Notes: generated from the sequence alone by a model not told the origin. A DNA stretch of 64,000 bases from Porphyra umbilicalis (GCA_002049455.2 KV919000.1:1-64000); one strand, 5' to 3'; positions 11,366-23,150 are shown, counted from the first letter of the stretch. A program made the numbers and translations.

Positions 11366-12811
11366 TCACTCCACGTCCTCCTCATCCTCGTCCCCCTCAT
11401 CCTCCCCATCCTCCTCACTGGAGCTACAACCGTTCACACCGTCCGCCTCAGCGTCCTCCAGCTCAATGTCCATCACATCGGCACGGTCCTCCACCTCCGC
11501 CCTCATGGCGGCCATGTCCATGTAGTAGTCCTCCATGCTGATGGCGTGGTCCTCATATTTCGCCCAGATTGCTGCCGACATCTTGTTAAACTCCACGTCG
11601 GCGAGCTCCTGGAGACGCGTAAGGTTGAAAGTGACGTTGGCATAGCGCAGAGCAACCTTCACGGTGCCCCACACCGTCTCAATTGGGTTGAGCTCTGGGT
11701 GTGCCACAGGAGAGAAAAAGATTGAGATGTCAAACTCCTCCGCCAAGTCTTGCACCAAGTAGCGTGGTGTCGGGCGATGCTTGGCGGCCTGGGCGCGTAT
11801 TTGCGCCACGGTCTTGGCTTGGCGCCACGTAGGCGGCCAGTTGGTCGGTGCCGCGTCATGCTCCTCGAGCCAATCAGCCAGTTGGCTATTCTTCATCGAT
11901 GAATTAGCCGGTCAGGATTTCTCGCTCAGCTTCATACGGTAGAGAGCTCGGTCGACGACAAGCACCCCACCGCCAATCTTGGGAAGCACTTGGTCTTGAA
12001 GCCACTTGAGCCACACCGCCGAGTTCATTTCGCCGTGGTAGTCGCCCGTCTTCTTCTTGCCCTCGAGGACGAGACTTGCACCTGGCACAAGGCCTGTCTT
12101 GCATGACCCGACATGCGCGATGATGATCCGTGCTCCCTTTCCAGATGGCACGTTTAGGCAAGCGCGTGACGACTTGTCCGTCCAAATCCGCCCCGGCGTC
12201 ATGTTCTTGTTCGCCCAGGTCTCGCCGGTGTAGAAGATAGTGCGCTCGTCTGCACGATACTCCCGCATCTTCTTGATGAAGTTCTCGCGTTGCTTGACGA
12301 TAGATCGCCTCTCGCGAGCCACATCATAGTGGTTGGGGCCCCGTGTAAAGTTGAACCCCAGGTCCGTCATTGCTCTGTGAAGCGTTGATCGAGACCACTT
12401 GTAGTCGGAGAGGTCGTCGCCCTCACCTGCCCCTTCCTCCAATAGTGCGAGGGTGCTGTCTACTGTAGGAACAGTCTTATCTGCGTACTGGGTGTACACG
12501 GTCTCGCGCACGCGCGAAAGCGCAGAGGCAGGAACGCGAAGCTGGCTCACACGACGCTCCCGCTTCCCCGACAAGGTTCGAGTATCGGCATACTCCCCGT
12601 TCGCGATACGGATAACCGTGCTGCGGCTCAGCCCAGTCGCCGCCGCCGTGCGGTCGACGGGCTGCTCCAGCATCTCTGCGGCATGGTTATCACGTTCTGT
12701 GGTGAAAAAGGCACGCAGCCTGCCAACAAGAAGCACAACCTCCCATGTGATGCGGCGCACCGCGCGCACGCGCTTGCGCGGCATCCGCGTGACCGCATGC
12801 GTAGTCGGCAT
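11366..12811 (-). pseudogene. Tc1/mariner (IS630-type) transposase with one nonsense codon
   Basis: About 481 codons in one frame, broken only by a TGA at 11912-11914. N-terminal part: helix-turn-helix (TAAATGLSRSTVIRIANGEY). DDE domain: FYTGETWANKN replaces the usual YxDETW, so the first catalytic Asp is Gly. The second region is VVDRALYR in place of the usual DNAxYH, with the Asp kept but Asn and His lost. The third is SPVAHPELNPIETVWGTVK, with the catalytic acid kept. The C-terminus is a strongly acidic tail (SSSEEDGEDEGDEDEEDVE). The stop sits at TCCTGACC, where a CpG C-to-T change from CGA would explain it. The element is therefore inactive but not very old. TIRs were not found. Confidence 0.85.
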
Positions 12812-14801
12812 GGCGACTCACTGCGCAAGGCAACACCCAGAGCACTCAGGTGCGAGCAGATGGGGGGTCGGGGGCGCAGGGGGGGGCGTGGAGGGGAAGG
12901 TCGTTACGAGAAGGTGCGGGGCGGAGGGGCGCGCGGGGAACCAAAAGGGCATGACACAGTCGGGGGCGGCCGTGGCGCGAGGCTGCATGTTGCGAACGTG
13001 ACCCCCGCGCCCGCCGCTGACGGGCGGCTTATCTCCAGCTCCGTACCGGATTGAGCCATATGAGTGAAATGGGAAGGCTGCTCTGCCATGCGCTCTCTTC
13101 CACTCCTGAAAACGAGGAGCAAAATTCATTCCTCATCATCACATGTGTTCCTCTTGTTCTTCCATCCCGGATATGATCTCACAGACTGCGGCGGTCGCCG
13201 TAGCACAGAGTGGCGCGATGCTTATCCGAAGCTGTAACCACGTTGCAGAAAATCTCTGGGGCAATTACTGACCAGCTCAAGCTGCTGTCCGGGCGACGCT
13301 CTCTGCTTCAAGCATAGGCGCGTAGACTCATCATGTTGAGCGCGTATGCGCGCCTTGTTTTCCACGCCATCCATCTGCAGCGTCGTACTTTGCGCTCTGC
13401 AGCAGTACACAAGCTCAAGAGTGGACGCAGGCCATCAGGTACCTTGATTGGCCCATGGCGACGCATTGCCGCTATCTGGCCATTTCATTGGATGGCTACG
13501 TGGAGATGCCGCGCAGGTTAGCACGTCACGATCAGTGCTAGCGTAAGTACTGGGACCCTTCAAGAAATTTGATTAACACGTAAAGTTTTTGTTGCTGTAG
13601 ACCCCGTGTGTCTCAATGCAGCTTCCATTCAATTCATCGACGAGCTCCTCGCAGAAACTGACTACAACCGAAGCGCATTGTCACCAGTGGGAACCGCCTT
13701 TTTCCATCACGCCTGAGGAGCCGTTCCGCCGCGAGCAGTCGCCCGCCCATGCGCTTCGCGGGGCGTTTGGTGCTGTTTACCCTCGCGCGGGCAGCCGTGG
13801 CATTGGTCCACGCAGGACATAGGTACGTTGCTTTAACATCGTGCACAGCGCGAACAGAGCACAATCGGACTCTGCCTCAGGCCGCTCCTTGTCCTGTGTC
13901 CGCGGGGGCCAGGGATGCCCGCCCGGGGTGGCGCTTGTCAGTGGTATCCCTGTGTGATCCTCCTCCGACTGACTTTGCCCGCGGCCGTTCTCATCCTCCT
14001 CTGATGGTATGCACACATACCAGTGCCTTTCCGCGTGCTCTGTGGCTGTCTCTTTGTGTCATTTATCCCTGTTGTTTTTATTACTCTCTCATAACCATGG
14101 TTGATGGGTGCCTCTGGAATGTGGTTTCCGCAAGTGATGGGCCGGACGCAGCCCCCTACGACCTAGCATGTTGGCGAGATGCAAGGTAAGGTGCAGGTCG
14201 GGCGGGCAGATGAGGCCGTTTACGATGAGGTGGGCGAGTGTGACGGGAGCGACCCGAAGAGGAGCGGGTGGTGCTCACGCTACGCGGGGTTTGCTTGTCT
14301 CTCTCTCTGGACCCATCTTTTGCCACCTGCGTCCTTGTGTGCGTAGTGCGGTGTGACCCTCATTGTACTGACTGTACTAATGGTATATTTAGTTCTCTAG
14401 CTTGTTACTGGCGTGCTTTGCATTGTGCTCAGATGCTTTTTTTCTTTGTAGATGCGGGAGAGCCTCATGTCGTTCACTGTTACCCGCTTGTTTTCTTCAT
14501 ATGGCAGCAGCCTTGGCCCGACTTCAGGAGCGCCGTGTCTTGCACACCCGCTTCCGGCACAGTACTTGTTAGCAAGACGGATCGCTTAGGCGCTCGTGTG
14601 GGGGGTCTACCTGTCTATGTGAAGTATGAATATTCAGTAGAGCTCGCACGAAAATTAACACAAAGCTCTCAAGCGCTTCACAAGTGCTGGGCGTGCCGCC
14701 ATTTCCTGGTTGTCGTCGTCGATCTCATTCTTGATGACCGATCCGCCACCGGCACGTGCTCGCGCTCACTGCCACTACTGCTGTCGTCCGCCTCCGCCGC
14801 T
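12812..14801. other. Region without a firm gene
   Basis: The first 250 bp are GC-rich and G-rich, perhaps the 5' flank of the Tc1 copy. The rest is moderate GC. A plus-strand frame beginning at 13749 encodes a hydrophobic leader-like peptide (MRFAGRLVLFTLARAAVALVHA) followed by GTACGT, and GTAAGG follows ATGCAAG at about 14188. These could be donors of upstream exons of the helicase that follows, but I cannot connect them. Confidence 0.3.
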
Positions 14802-16308
14802 ATGGTCGCCGTTGTGCTCGACCGCCACCAGCAGGTGTGTTTTGACTTCTACCGCGCCGGCAAGAACGTTGGGGTCTTCTCGAGCGCGGGTTGCGGGAAG
14901 TCCGTGGTACTCAAGGCTATTGTCCGCGATTCCGTTGCTGAGTATGGGTCGGGCGGCGTGGCGGTGTGCTCATGGCACGGCGCCGCTGCCGACCTCATCG
15001 GTGGGCACACCCTGCACTCGTTCTTCTCTTGTGGCATCCGTCTGTTGAATCCCGCTGACTTTGTGGCAGCCACCAATTCGAGGAGCGGCCTGCTATCCAA
15101 GCTCATCCAGGTGCGCGTCTTGGTCATTGACGCGGTCTTCACCATCACGGGGTTGTGGCTGGCTGCCTCTTTGAGGATTCTTCTTGGCATTGCACCAGCC
15201 GGTGCACAGACGCACCCTGCCGGCGGTGTTCAAGTCATCGGTACGTGTTTTGGGATTGTCTTGGACGCGCCCCGTCCTGTCTGTTTCCAAGTGCATTTAC
15301 ATCGGACTGACCGTGTCATGGCCACTGTGCTGAGTTCGCCGCGCCGACGTTGAGCATTGCAACACCTCCTTTTTCCCCTCTGTCTCGCTTTCCGCTCGCT
15401 TTGGTATCGTTGGCTACTCGGACGGCACATTTGCGGGAGACCCACTGCAAACGCTCCACATTGATCTGTTTCTCTCCAACACAAATACTCTCGGGCTCAG
15501 AACTTTGCAGTGGCGGTACCTCTTTCGCCCATGGCGGGGCACCTGTCGCCCGCTCGCGGGAAACCACCGGCAGAGCGGGGACGATGCGTAAGCTGTGCTG
15601 CTAGAGCGCATCCGCATGGGGCGGCACACCTCCGAGGACATTGACGCTGTAAATGCGACGTGGGCCCAGCACAAGGACGAGGAGCGGCTGCTGATGCCGC
15701 AGTTCCGTGCGCTCCGCAGCTCGGTGGACAGCTACAACGCGGAGCAGCTCGAAAAGCTTTCGGACGAGGAGATGCGCTACGACGCGACAGACTCCAACAT
15801 TCCGGACGATGGCCGAGGGCTGCAGGGCACCCTGCAGGATCTCGAGCGGCGCGCACCCGGCTGTCTCTCGGTGAAGCTGCGTGCGCCGGTCGTTGCGACT
15901 CGGCGGTTGTCGCCAACGACATCAACGGGAACGATTGGAGATATCGTAGCCATGACGTCGCCGCACGAGCTCGTCTGTTCCTTCAAAGGGGAGCGGGTGT
16001 CCTTGACCCGCAAGACTTGGGATATTTATAGTGCTAGTGGTGCTGTGAGCGGGTCGCGAGAGCAGCTTCCAGTGGTTTTAGCGTGGGATGTGACTACACA
16101 CAGGGCCCAGGGCTCAGAGTTGAACAGCGTTTGCATCGACTTGACGCGTGACGATTTGGCATGCGACGGATTGGTGTACGCAGCCCTCTCTCGAGTGCGA
16201 TTCTTGCGCTCGTTGCGCGTGCGGGGCTTGACTACGCGGCACATTAAGGGGAACCAAGCTTCCCTTTCCTTATGGTTTGCCCTGGTGGACGCCGCCGGAA
16301 ATAAATAA
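14802..16308 (+). pseudogene. PIF1-type DNA helicase relic
   Basis: The first part (14802-15240) has Walker A as SSAGCGKSVVLKAI, a motif Ia region (VAVCSWHGAAADLIGGHTLHSFF, family form TGVAAxxIGGxTLHSF), and a degraded Walker B (VLVIDAVFTITG, where the family has DExSM). It ends GGVQVIG directly before GTACGT, a likely splice donor at 15241. The last part (about 15460-16308) has an RQSGDDA block, LLERIRMG, then LPVVLAWDVTTHRAQGSEL and VYAALSRVRFLRSLRVRG, which are helicase motifs V and VI. The middle is poorly readable and the frame is interrupted, so it looks inactive. PIF1 helicases are host replication enzymes but also the helicase part of Helitrons; no Rep domain is visible here. Confidence 0.7.
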
Positions 16309-16682
16309 ATGACTATGTTTTGATTGTGAAAAACGCAGCGTACCACAAGAATTGCACGGGGAGAGCAGAGGACTGTTCGAGATCACCCAGCCCACCGAGA
16401 GTGCGTGGAGCACCCGTCCCCCCAAAGTGCTCTATTTCGTACTCACCATATGCATCCGACTGATATAACAGGTCAGACGCCTCATAGTCTTCGCTCAATA
16501 CATCATCAACAAACGAGGCGTCGTACACCTCAACTGCCGCCGCATCTTGCAGGACTGACCCGGGTAGAAGCCCAGTGTTCGGAGTTTGATCATCCTTTCT
16601 TGGTGCAATGCGGGAAACCAGGGCAGTAGCCAAAACCTTCTCTGGAAGGCCAGGCAACCCACTCCACAACAGCACACGCGGT

Positions 16683-16776
16683 CTGAAAAATCCACATGGC
16701 CATGGCAGGAAGAGAAAATACGAGTTTAAGTTCTCTGCTTCGTTCAACCATCGTGTACCCGAGCCAAGTAACTTAC
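16683..16776 (-). other. Intron, 94 nt, in the unrecognised gene
   Basis: The donor reads GT^GTAAGTTAC and the acceptor TTTTTCAG^ACCGCG on the minus strand. Splicing at phase 2 joins the frame ending ARVKEQ to the frame starting PRVLLWSGL, which then stays open for about 120 codons to the stop at 16313. That both frames are long and meet at consensus sites supports the intron. Confidence 0.6.
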
Positions 16777-17837
16777 ACCTGCTCCTTCACACGTGCAGAT
16801 GCGAAGAGCAGAGTAAACAACAGCAAAAAAACGTACTCGAGATCTGCAACAGGCCAAACCAGGCGTTGATGATGGAATGCACTCAACAGCGACTCCAAAG
16901 GATAGCTGCGCTCCACGCAGAAAGATGGGTGCAAGTCAAGCAGATAGGGTGCGTTTGAGGTGTTCGGCTCGTGGGAGACAAGAAATACAGCCACGTGGTC
17001 ATTGGGAAGCGCGTTGCTGTGGTGCATGTCAAACTCCAAGTGCGCAGTGCAGGTGCCATCTTTCCGCCCCCTTATGAGCAGCGAAGTGCTCTCCGGTGGA
17101 AACGTTGGAGAAGGCGACGGATAGCATAGAGCCCGCCGATGACGCCCATCCCCAGACACGCGATTTGCGGCACCGGCGGAACCACCAGTACCACCCACAG
17201 CGGCGGCACTGCCACTACCCCTGCTTACACCACGACCACCTCCAACGCCGCTACCGCCACCGTCACCACCACCGCTCCCCTCAAGGCCTCCCGCGTCACC
17301 CTCACCGGTCTTCTTTGCCCTCGAGGACCGCGGCTGCCCCGTTTGGACCGGCGCGGGAGCCCGCATCCCTTCGAGGTACCGCTGGAGGATCCAGTCGTCC
17401 TCGTCGTCGCGTTGGTCGAAGAGCATAAACATGATGAGGCACAGCGTCGTGTTCTTCTGTTGGTTGCTGGTGTTTTTGAGCGACAGCGGGACGGGGATGG
17501 ATTCCCCATTGTCGATGAATTGGAAATTGACGGTTACATTGACGGCAGCCGCGGGGAACAGAGGCTCGTAGGGGGTTTGTTGCCCACAAGGTTCAAGCGC
17601 ACGTTGTAAAAGAACCTGAGCAGCGCCATAAAGCGGGCCATGTGCGTGCGGAAGATCTGAGTGTTGGACCTCTTCAGCCTGCCCTTGAACTCGACGGCCA
17701 TCTCCTTGGAAATCTCAAATGTCTTCGGCTCGGGAGGAGGTGCCGGCATCGGCTCGTCGGCGCCGAGTAAGCGCTTGTCGGTCGCGGGCGGGGCGTTCCC
17801 AATAAAAGTGGGGAGCGGCGGCAGCTCGCCGTACGTA

Positions 17838-19207
17838 CAGTCCCCTGCCAATATCGTTTGCCCATTTCGCATGTCAAGTCCCAAAATCGATTTGTCAAGA
17901 ATCCAACAGGCCTCTATCCAGCGATACTGCAGGCGGCGGCTACGACTTGGGCGCGTCGACACGTCTGTTTCTCTCTCCCTCCTGTGTGAATCCAAGCTAC
18001 CCAGCACCCACCAGACGCGGCTCCCCCCCCCGCCCTCCCTCCTTTCTCCCTCTCTCGCCCCTCCCCCCCCCCTGACGAGCTAGTACTTAACGGCCGGCAT
18101 GGCCTCCCACTCCCCACACGGCGCCTGGTACAGGTCATCCTTGTTCGTTGGTGCCACCGCGAGCTCCCGCAGTCGCCTGTCCAGCTCCCCCCACGCGTTC
18201 TCTACGGGATTCAGGTCTGGGCTCTGACCCATCCACGTGAGGACGATAAAGCCCAGGACCGCCTTGGCAGCCAGGCACCGCCAGGAGACCCAAAATCGGC
18301 CACAATGTGGTGGTAGAGCAGGTCTCCGATCACCTCCTCGTACTGGTCGGACTGCATCGAGTCCTTTACGCGGTAGAGCGGGGTGCGACCGCGCGCCGAA
18401 AAACCGCCCCACACCATCACCGACTGGCGCCCGCTCCTAAAGCAAGGCCTCAGGCAGGGCGGGGAGTAGCGCTCGCCCTCCACGCGCTAAACGCGGGCAC
18501 GGGTGGGGCGGCGGACCTCGAAAGAGCTCTCGTCGGTAAAGAAGACAAATGACTACTCCTCCACCCATGACCGCCGCTCCAGCGCCCATTGGAAAAGCTT
18601 GCGCTTGCTCTTGTCAGATACCCATGGCGTGAGAGCCCGCTTCAGCGACTTGTAGCCCATGCGTACCATATCCCGCCCGATGGTCCGTGCAGAGACGAGC
18701 TTGGTGCCGCTCGTGTTGACCAGCTCCGTAATCGCTTCCAGGGAGCCAAAACGGCTGCCCTCGATGATGCGCGCAAGCGAGCGGGAAGATCGAGCCATCC
18801 GGAGGCGAGGACGCCCGCGATCGTTAATATTGGGGGGCGCAGGGGTGCTCCGCACCTGCTTGGCGACGTAGGCCACCGTGCTCTTCTTGATGTCGAGCGT
18901 CGCCGCGATGATGCCGTTGCTGTTGTTCTTTCAGCCATCTCCTCGATCGATGAGACTTGCTGGGGGGTCAGGTAGACGCGGTTGTGGCCTACCATGGTGT
19001 CGTGGTGCTCATCGTTTTTTTCCTAGGTCGTGTGCCGCCTTGGGCGCTGCTTTTATGTGAAAAAGTCGTAGCAGCGTGTGGCAACGCTTCGCCAGGAAAA
19101 GTTGCCTTACAGGTGCTCCTCGACCATATTCTTGGGAGATTTTTGCGAAGTCCAATGAGCCAGAGGGTCCAAATCTAGGGTGGACAAACAATATTGGCAG
19201 GGGACTG
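17838..19207 (-). mobile_element. Tc1/mariner element, 1370 bp, with TIRs and TA duplication
   Basis: The terminal inverted repeats are about 28 bp. The left end starts CAGTCCCCTGCCAATATCG, and the reverse complement of the right end starts CAGTCCCCTGCCAATATTG. They differ at two positions, both C/T. A TA dinucleotide flanks each side (17836-17837 and 19208-19209), the hallmark of Tc1/mariner insertion, and CAGT is the common family terminus. The decayed transposase lies inside on the minus strand. The element sits within the coding frame of the surrounding unrecognised gene, so it arrived after that gene was present. Confidence 0.9.
18080..18995 (-). pseudogene. Tc1-like transposase, broken
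   Basis: The reading starts MVGHNRVYLTPQQVSSIEEM. After a frame change near 18930 comes VAYVAKQVRSTPAPPN, then a linker with GRPRLRMARSSRSLARII and a second helix-turn-helix (SARTIGRDMVRMGYKSLKRA). A TAG at 18550-18552 precedes SFVFFTDESSFEVRRPT, the first catalytic Asp block. QSVMVWGGFSARGRTPLY and the terminal SPDLNPVENAWGELDRRLRE (third catalytic acid) follow, again with frame changes around 18240-18490. The second Asp (usually DNAxxH) is not recognisable. At least four lesions make it inactive. It is full length for the family, about 300 codons. Confidence 0.85.
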
Positions 19208-20207
19208 TACTGGTAGCCGCCGGCGACGCCGTAGAGCCGACTTGTCGCAGCCCCGACGGGACGTTGCCGCCGCCGTTGGATCCCTCACCCTCTACCAGTG
19301 CAACCCCACCCGGGCCCAGCGGAGCGTCTGCTCGAGTACGAGCGCCGGCTTCCCCCGAGGCCCGACCAGTCGCCCCGACCGCACCGACTGCCCAAGCACT
19401 CGCAGAGCCTCCATCGGCTCCACTGCACCCAGCCAACCGCGCAGAAGCACCGCCCGCCGAAGCACCACGAGCGCCGCCGGCGTCGGCCGTCTGCTCCTGG
19501 TTGATGGGGTCAGCGGCGTCCCAAAGGAGCCCGGTGACGCAGTTGCGGGGGAGCGCCACGTTGTTGGTGCGGTCGTGTGGCAGAGCCGCAAAACTTTTGG
19601 TCGCCGCTGACTTCAGCCTCTTCCGCGTCGTGGCGCTGTTTGGGCCCACCTCCGTTCCCAACACAACGCGGGGAGGCCGACCGACTCGCTCAATGAGGAA
19701 GGCGACCGCAAAGTCCTCGGGACCCTCGATGATTGCACATAGACAAAAGTGCTACGCGGCCTCGACGTAGGCCGCAACGCTATGGGGGACGACAGGCTCG
19801 GGAGAGGGGGGAAGAATGCGGGCGTCTTCCTCCATCGAGACGACAGCCCGCACCGGCACCACCCGGAGGCACGACCTGGCAACGTTAGAGAGGAGTGGTG
19901 TGGCTGGTCGGGAGTGTTCACGTGGGAGGGGAATGTCAAGGAGGAGAGGGTGCCTAAGTGATGTAGTGGGGTGGGCGCACAGCAAGCAAACGGAGCGCAC
20001 GCGTCGCCGTCGTGACGGCAAGGAAGGGGAAAGCAAAGACAACGCGTGCCGTGGGCTCGCGAAGGCACCGCGTGGCCACGGGTACGGGAGCACGCCAGAG
20101 GCGCAGGCGTTGTGATCGGTTGGAATCCATTCCCGATCTGACGAGCCGACCCGTCGAAAGACCACGGCAGAGATCGAGCAGACTACGATCGAATGCCGTG
20201 ATGAGTA

Positions 20208-21658
20208 TTGCAGCCTGCTCAATTTTGGCCAATCCGAACGGAACACGAACGCAAGGGGTACTTTTGTGTTCTATTATAAGTTTTGCATGATTCACGCAAA
20301 TACATCAGATCGCTTTGATTTTCTTGTGCGCCGAATTCGGTAGAATTTGACAATGGGGGACAGGGCGTGGCTCACATCAACGACGTCGACGTCGACACGG
20401 GTCCGCCAAGAGACCTGCATTGTCTCTCAGCCCACGCTGTGTAATGGTCGGCGACGCGACACGCGCCACGGCCGCCGCCGCCGCCAACGACGGCGCGCGC
20501 GTTTTGGACAGCGTGGCGGCCGCGACGGCAGCGGCGGCGGTCCGGCAGCGACGGTGGCGACGGAGTTACGGGCAGCATTTTGGTGCGGGATGCGCCACTG
20601 AGCCGCCACCCAGGCGACTCGGTTCGCGTCGTTCCGCGTGATGAAGGCCCGCTCGACAATCTTGCGCATGTACCCCTTACGCCCCAGCACTCGAGCCAGA
20701 GTGGCCGGAGACGCCTCGACCGCCAAGTCAACCTGTGTAGCAAAGTCGTTGAATGCGTCCGCCATCTCGTCCAGAAACAGCTCCGGCTCCCTGCGAACGG
20801 TCGAGAGCGCCGCATCACGCAGCTGCGGGTCGTCGGCGCTTTTGTCGAAGTGCCGGTTCCACTGAACGGGATCGTAGTGGAAGTCACCGCCGGTGTCAAA
20901 AAAGTAGCGGAGGAAGCGCTTTGCCGACCGTGCCGAAATGCGACGGTCACGGGCGGCGGCCGCGACGCTGCGACCGTCCTCGCGAACCATCCCCACGAGG
21001 TGCTTCCTCGTCTCCACGGAAATCATTGTCCCATGCTGCGGGGGGGGGGGGGGGAGCGCGGCGCAACGGTGCACCGGAGGATTGGGTCTAGACGGAGCCT
21101 CGTGGGGCGAGGGAGGGATGCAGTCAAAGACGAAAGAGGCTGGAAAGGCGCCAGCCCCTGAAGGTGAGTTACGACGTCTAAGTGACTGAGGCCAGGCACA
21201 TGCGATTTCCCCTGACGTCCCTGTGTCCCAGGCGTTTGCCGTCATTTGCCTTCCATCTGAGCCCGTGATACGCCGAAAGGCGACCAATATTCCTTCACAA
21301 GGGCTCGGTCTTTGCTCGCGCGGCTTCAGAACACCATTGGGAACGGGAGAAGTTCCCAGGAGCACCGCTGGTCTAGATGAGGACCGCCATGCGAGGAGTT
21401 GGACGCTGGAAAGCATGGACTGCATGCCAATGAGTGGACGCTCAGTCGGACTGCTGTTAGACTTGTATCCAAACATTGTACGACTTGGTTAGAAACTAAC
21501 AGAATTTGAGCCAGAAATGAGGATCCTGCCTGCCTCAATTGATGTGTCCGGCGACTATTCACGGCACGCACACAACACTTCGGAGCGATTTTTGAGGTGT
21601 ACAATTGACCTCAGCACTTGTGTTCCGTTCGGATCGGCCAAAATTGGGCAGACTGCAA
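20208..21658 (-). mobile_element. Second TIR-bearing Tc1/IS630-type element, 1451 bp
   Basis: The ends are an inverted repeat of about 40 bp. The left end starts TTGCAGCCTGCTCAATTTTG, and the reverse complement of the right end starts TTGCAGTCTGCCCAATTTTG. Both continue to CCGAACGGAACAC with about three mismatches. A TA flanks each end (20206-20207 and 21659-21660). Inside, on the minus strand, is the N-terminal part of a Tc1-type transposase. The rest of the transposase is missing, so this is an internally deleted, non-autonomous copy. Confidence 0.85.
20586..21026 (-). pseudogene. N-terminal fragment of a Tc1/IS630-type transposase
   Basis: It starts MISVETRKHLVGMVREDGRS with a helix-turn-helix (VAAAARDRRISARSAKRFLRYFF). 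A winged-helix-like segment follows (ELFLDEMADAFNDFATQVDL, ASPATLARVLGRKGYMRKIVERAF), then TRNDANRVAWVAAQWRIP. In complete proteins this is followed by a VYVDEAxxxG block carrying the first catalytic Asp. Here the homology stops abruptly at about 20586 and Ala/Pro-rich low-complexity sequence follows, so the whole DDE domain is deleted. Confidence 0.75.
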
Positions 21659-21660
21659 TA

Positions 21661-22720
21661 GATTGAGTGATTTATTGTGCTTCTCACAAAAACTGGATCC
21701 GCAACATCCGCTTTAGCATCATCAAGCGCCCCCTGAGCCAATGAAACAGTGATTTTGCAACGGAAGCTGATGCACCGAGGTCCAGTTTTTGTGAGAGCAT
21801 TGCCAACAACTCAGGCTATCGCTATCGGCTATTCCATTCTAGAACCAAGTCCGCGTTCTTAGACAGCCACATGTACGTCAGCGGTTGGCTGCTGTGCTGT
21901 CATGAGCCTAAGTACCTGAAGGTTTCCTTACACCACGCCTTGTCTGGGCCCGATCAAGACGATATTTTCTGCCAGGACTTGATTCACTGCAGCGGCAGAT
22001 AACAACAGTGGTGAGCAGCCGTATCAACCATAACAAAGGCGCAGAGAACGCTCGTCGGCAGACAGACAAAGAAACAGGTCAAAATGTGCAGCGCTTGATG
22101 ACGACCACGCCTAGAAGGACGTCACTGGATGACCATTGCCATGCACGACAGCTCTTGCGGACGTTCCCACCACCTCTGCCCAGAAGAAACTGGCAGTCAA
22201 TCTTGCAGACGTGGTGTACACGTTGCAGCCACGTGCTACTATTTTCTGTGAAACGGGTCGTTGATCCATAACATGGGCCAATCAGAGGCCCCCGTGAGAT
22301 AGCCTCGGCTATCCTAAAAGCAATTCCGACTCGAAATAGAAATGCGATAGCCGCACAGCTATTCTTGGTCAGCGGAAGCCAGAATCAAGAAGGTAGTTCG
22401 ATTTCCATGGCCCGAACAAACAAGGGCTTGTTCGTCTAAGAAGTGGTGTTACGTCGGACTTCAGGTGCTTAATGGGACACGTTGTGCAACGTGGCTTGAA
22501 TATGGGGATAGCATCTCATTGTTAACAATGCTCTGAGAAGCACAATAACAGACGCAATCCGGTGCCAGTGCAGGATGCGAGGGTCTAAAATCAGTAAATA
22601 TGAGATCAACGGATAATGGAGAAGTAGCTTTCTGTGACCCAACCAACCGGCCGATTCCGATATTCGAACGCGGCCAGTGCCGGGCCGGGTTCAAGGCCCT
22701 TGAATCAAGATTGGTAATAA
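21661..22720. other. Repeat-region filler, no gene
   Basis: Moderate- to low-GC sequence with no frame worth reporting. Nothing recognisable as coding or RNA was seen. Confidence 0.5.
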
Positions 22721-23150
22721 AGACTCTCTTATCGCGAAGGTTGCAACACTGACATGCCTTCAGATCCCTGAGGACACAAAGACAGAATGCCACCTCTGAA
22801 GCGAACAGCAAGTCCTTTGATCTGAGTATTGCTCTCTTCCCAACTTTTGGCCGACGCCGTCGCTGTCAAGAGGGGTGGTCAACTGTGCGAAACAGTTTCT
22901 CAGCCATCCATTCAGCCGGATAAAGTTGTTCGACCAGACTCTCTTATCGCGAAGGTTGCAACACTGACATGCCTTCAGATCCCTGAGGACACAAAAACAG
23001 AATGCCCCCTCTGAAGCGAACAGCAAGTCCATTGATCTGAGTATTGCTCTCTTCCCAACTTTTGGCCGACGCCGTCGCTGTCAAGAGGGGTGGTCAACTG
23101 TGCGAAACAGTTTCTCAGCCATCCATTCAGCCGGATAAAGTTGGTCGACC
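22721..23150. repeat. Tandem duplication, 2 x 215 bp
   Basis: Two head-to-tail copies of a 215-bp unit (22721-22935 and 22936-23150), each starting AGACTCTCTTATCGCGAAGG and ending GGATAAAGTT(G)KTCGACC. I count only about five differences, so the duplication is recent. The sequence contains no long frame. Confidence 0.9.

Larger units (their letters stand above)
16313..19835 (-). pseudogene. Unrecognised spliced gene split by a Tc1/mariner insertion
   Basis: Protein-like frames run along the minus strand from a likely start at 19835 (MEEDARILPPSPEP) to a stop at 16313. The gene converges tail-to-tail on the PIF1 relic with only a few bases between. Recognisable segments: FAVAFLIERVGRPPRVVLGTE and an Ala/Gly-rich linker; after the insertion, KEMAVEFKGRLKRSNTQIFR; then IDNGESIPVPLSLKNTSNQQ, LCLIMFMLFDQRDDEDDWI, a Gly-rich linker, and LEYVFLLLFTLLF near the 3' end. 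A 94-nt intron lies near the end. A transposon at 17838-19207 separates the two halves, and the frame is interrupted a few more times. No family is recognised. It may be an accessory gene of a larger element that includes the helicase; that is inference. Confidence 0.45.
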
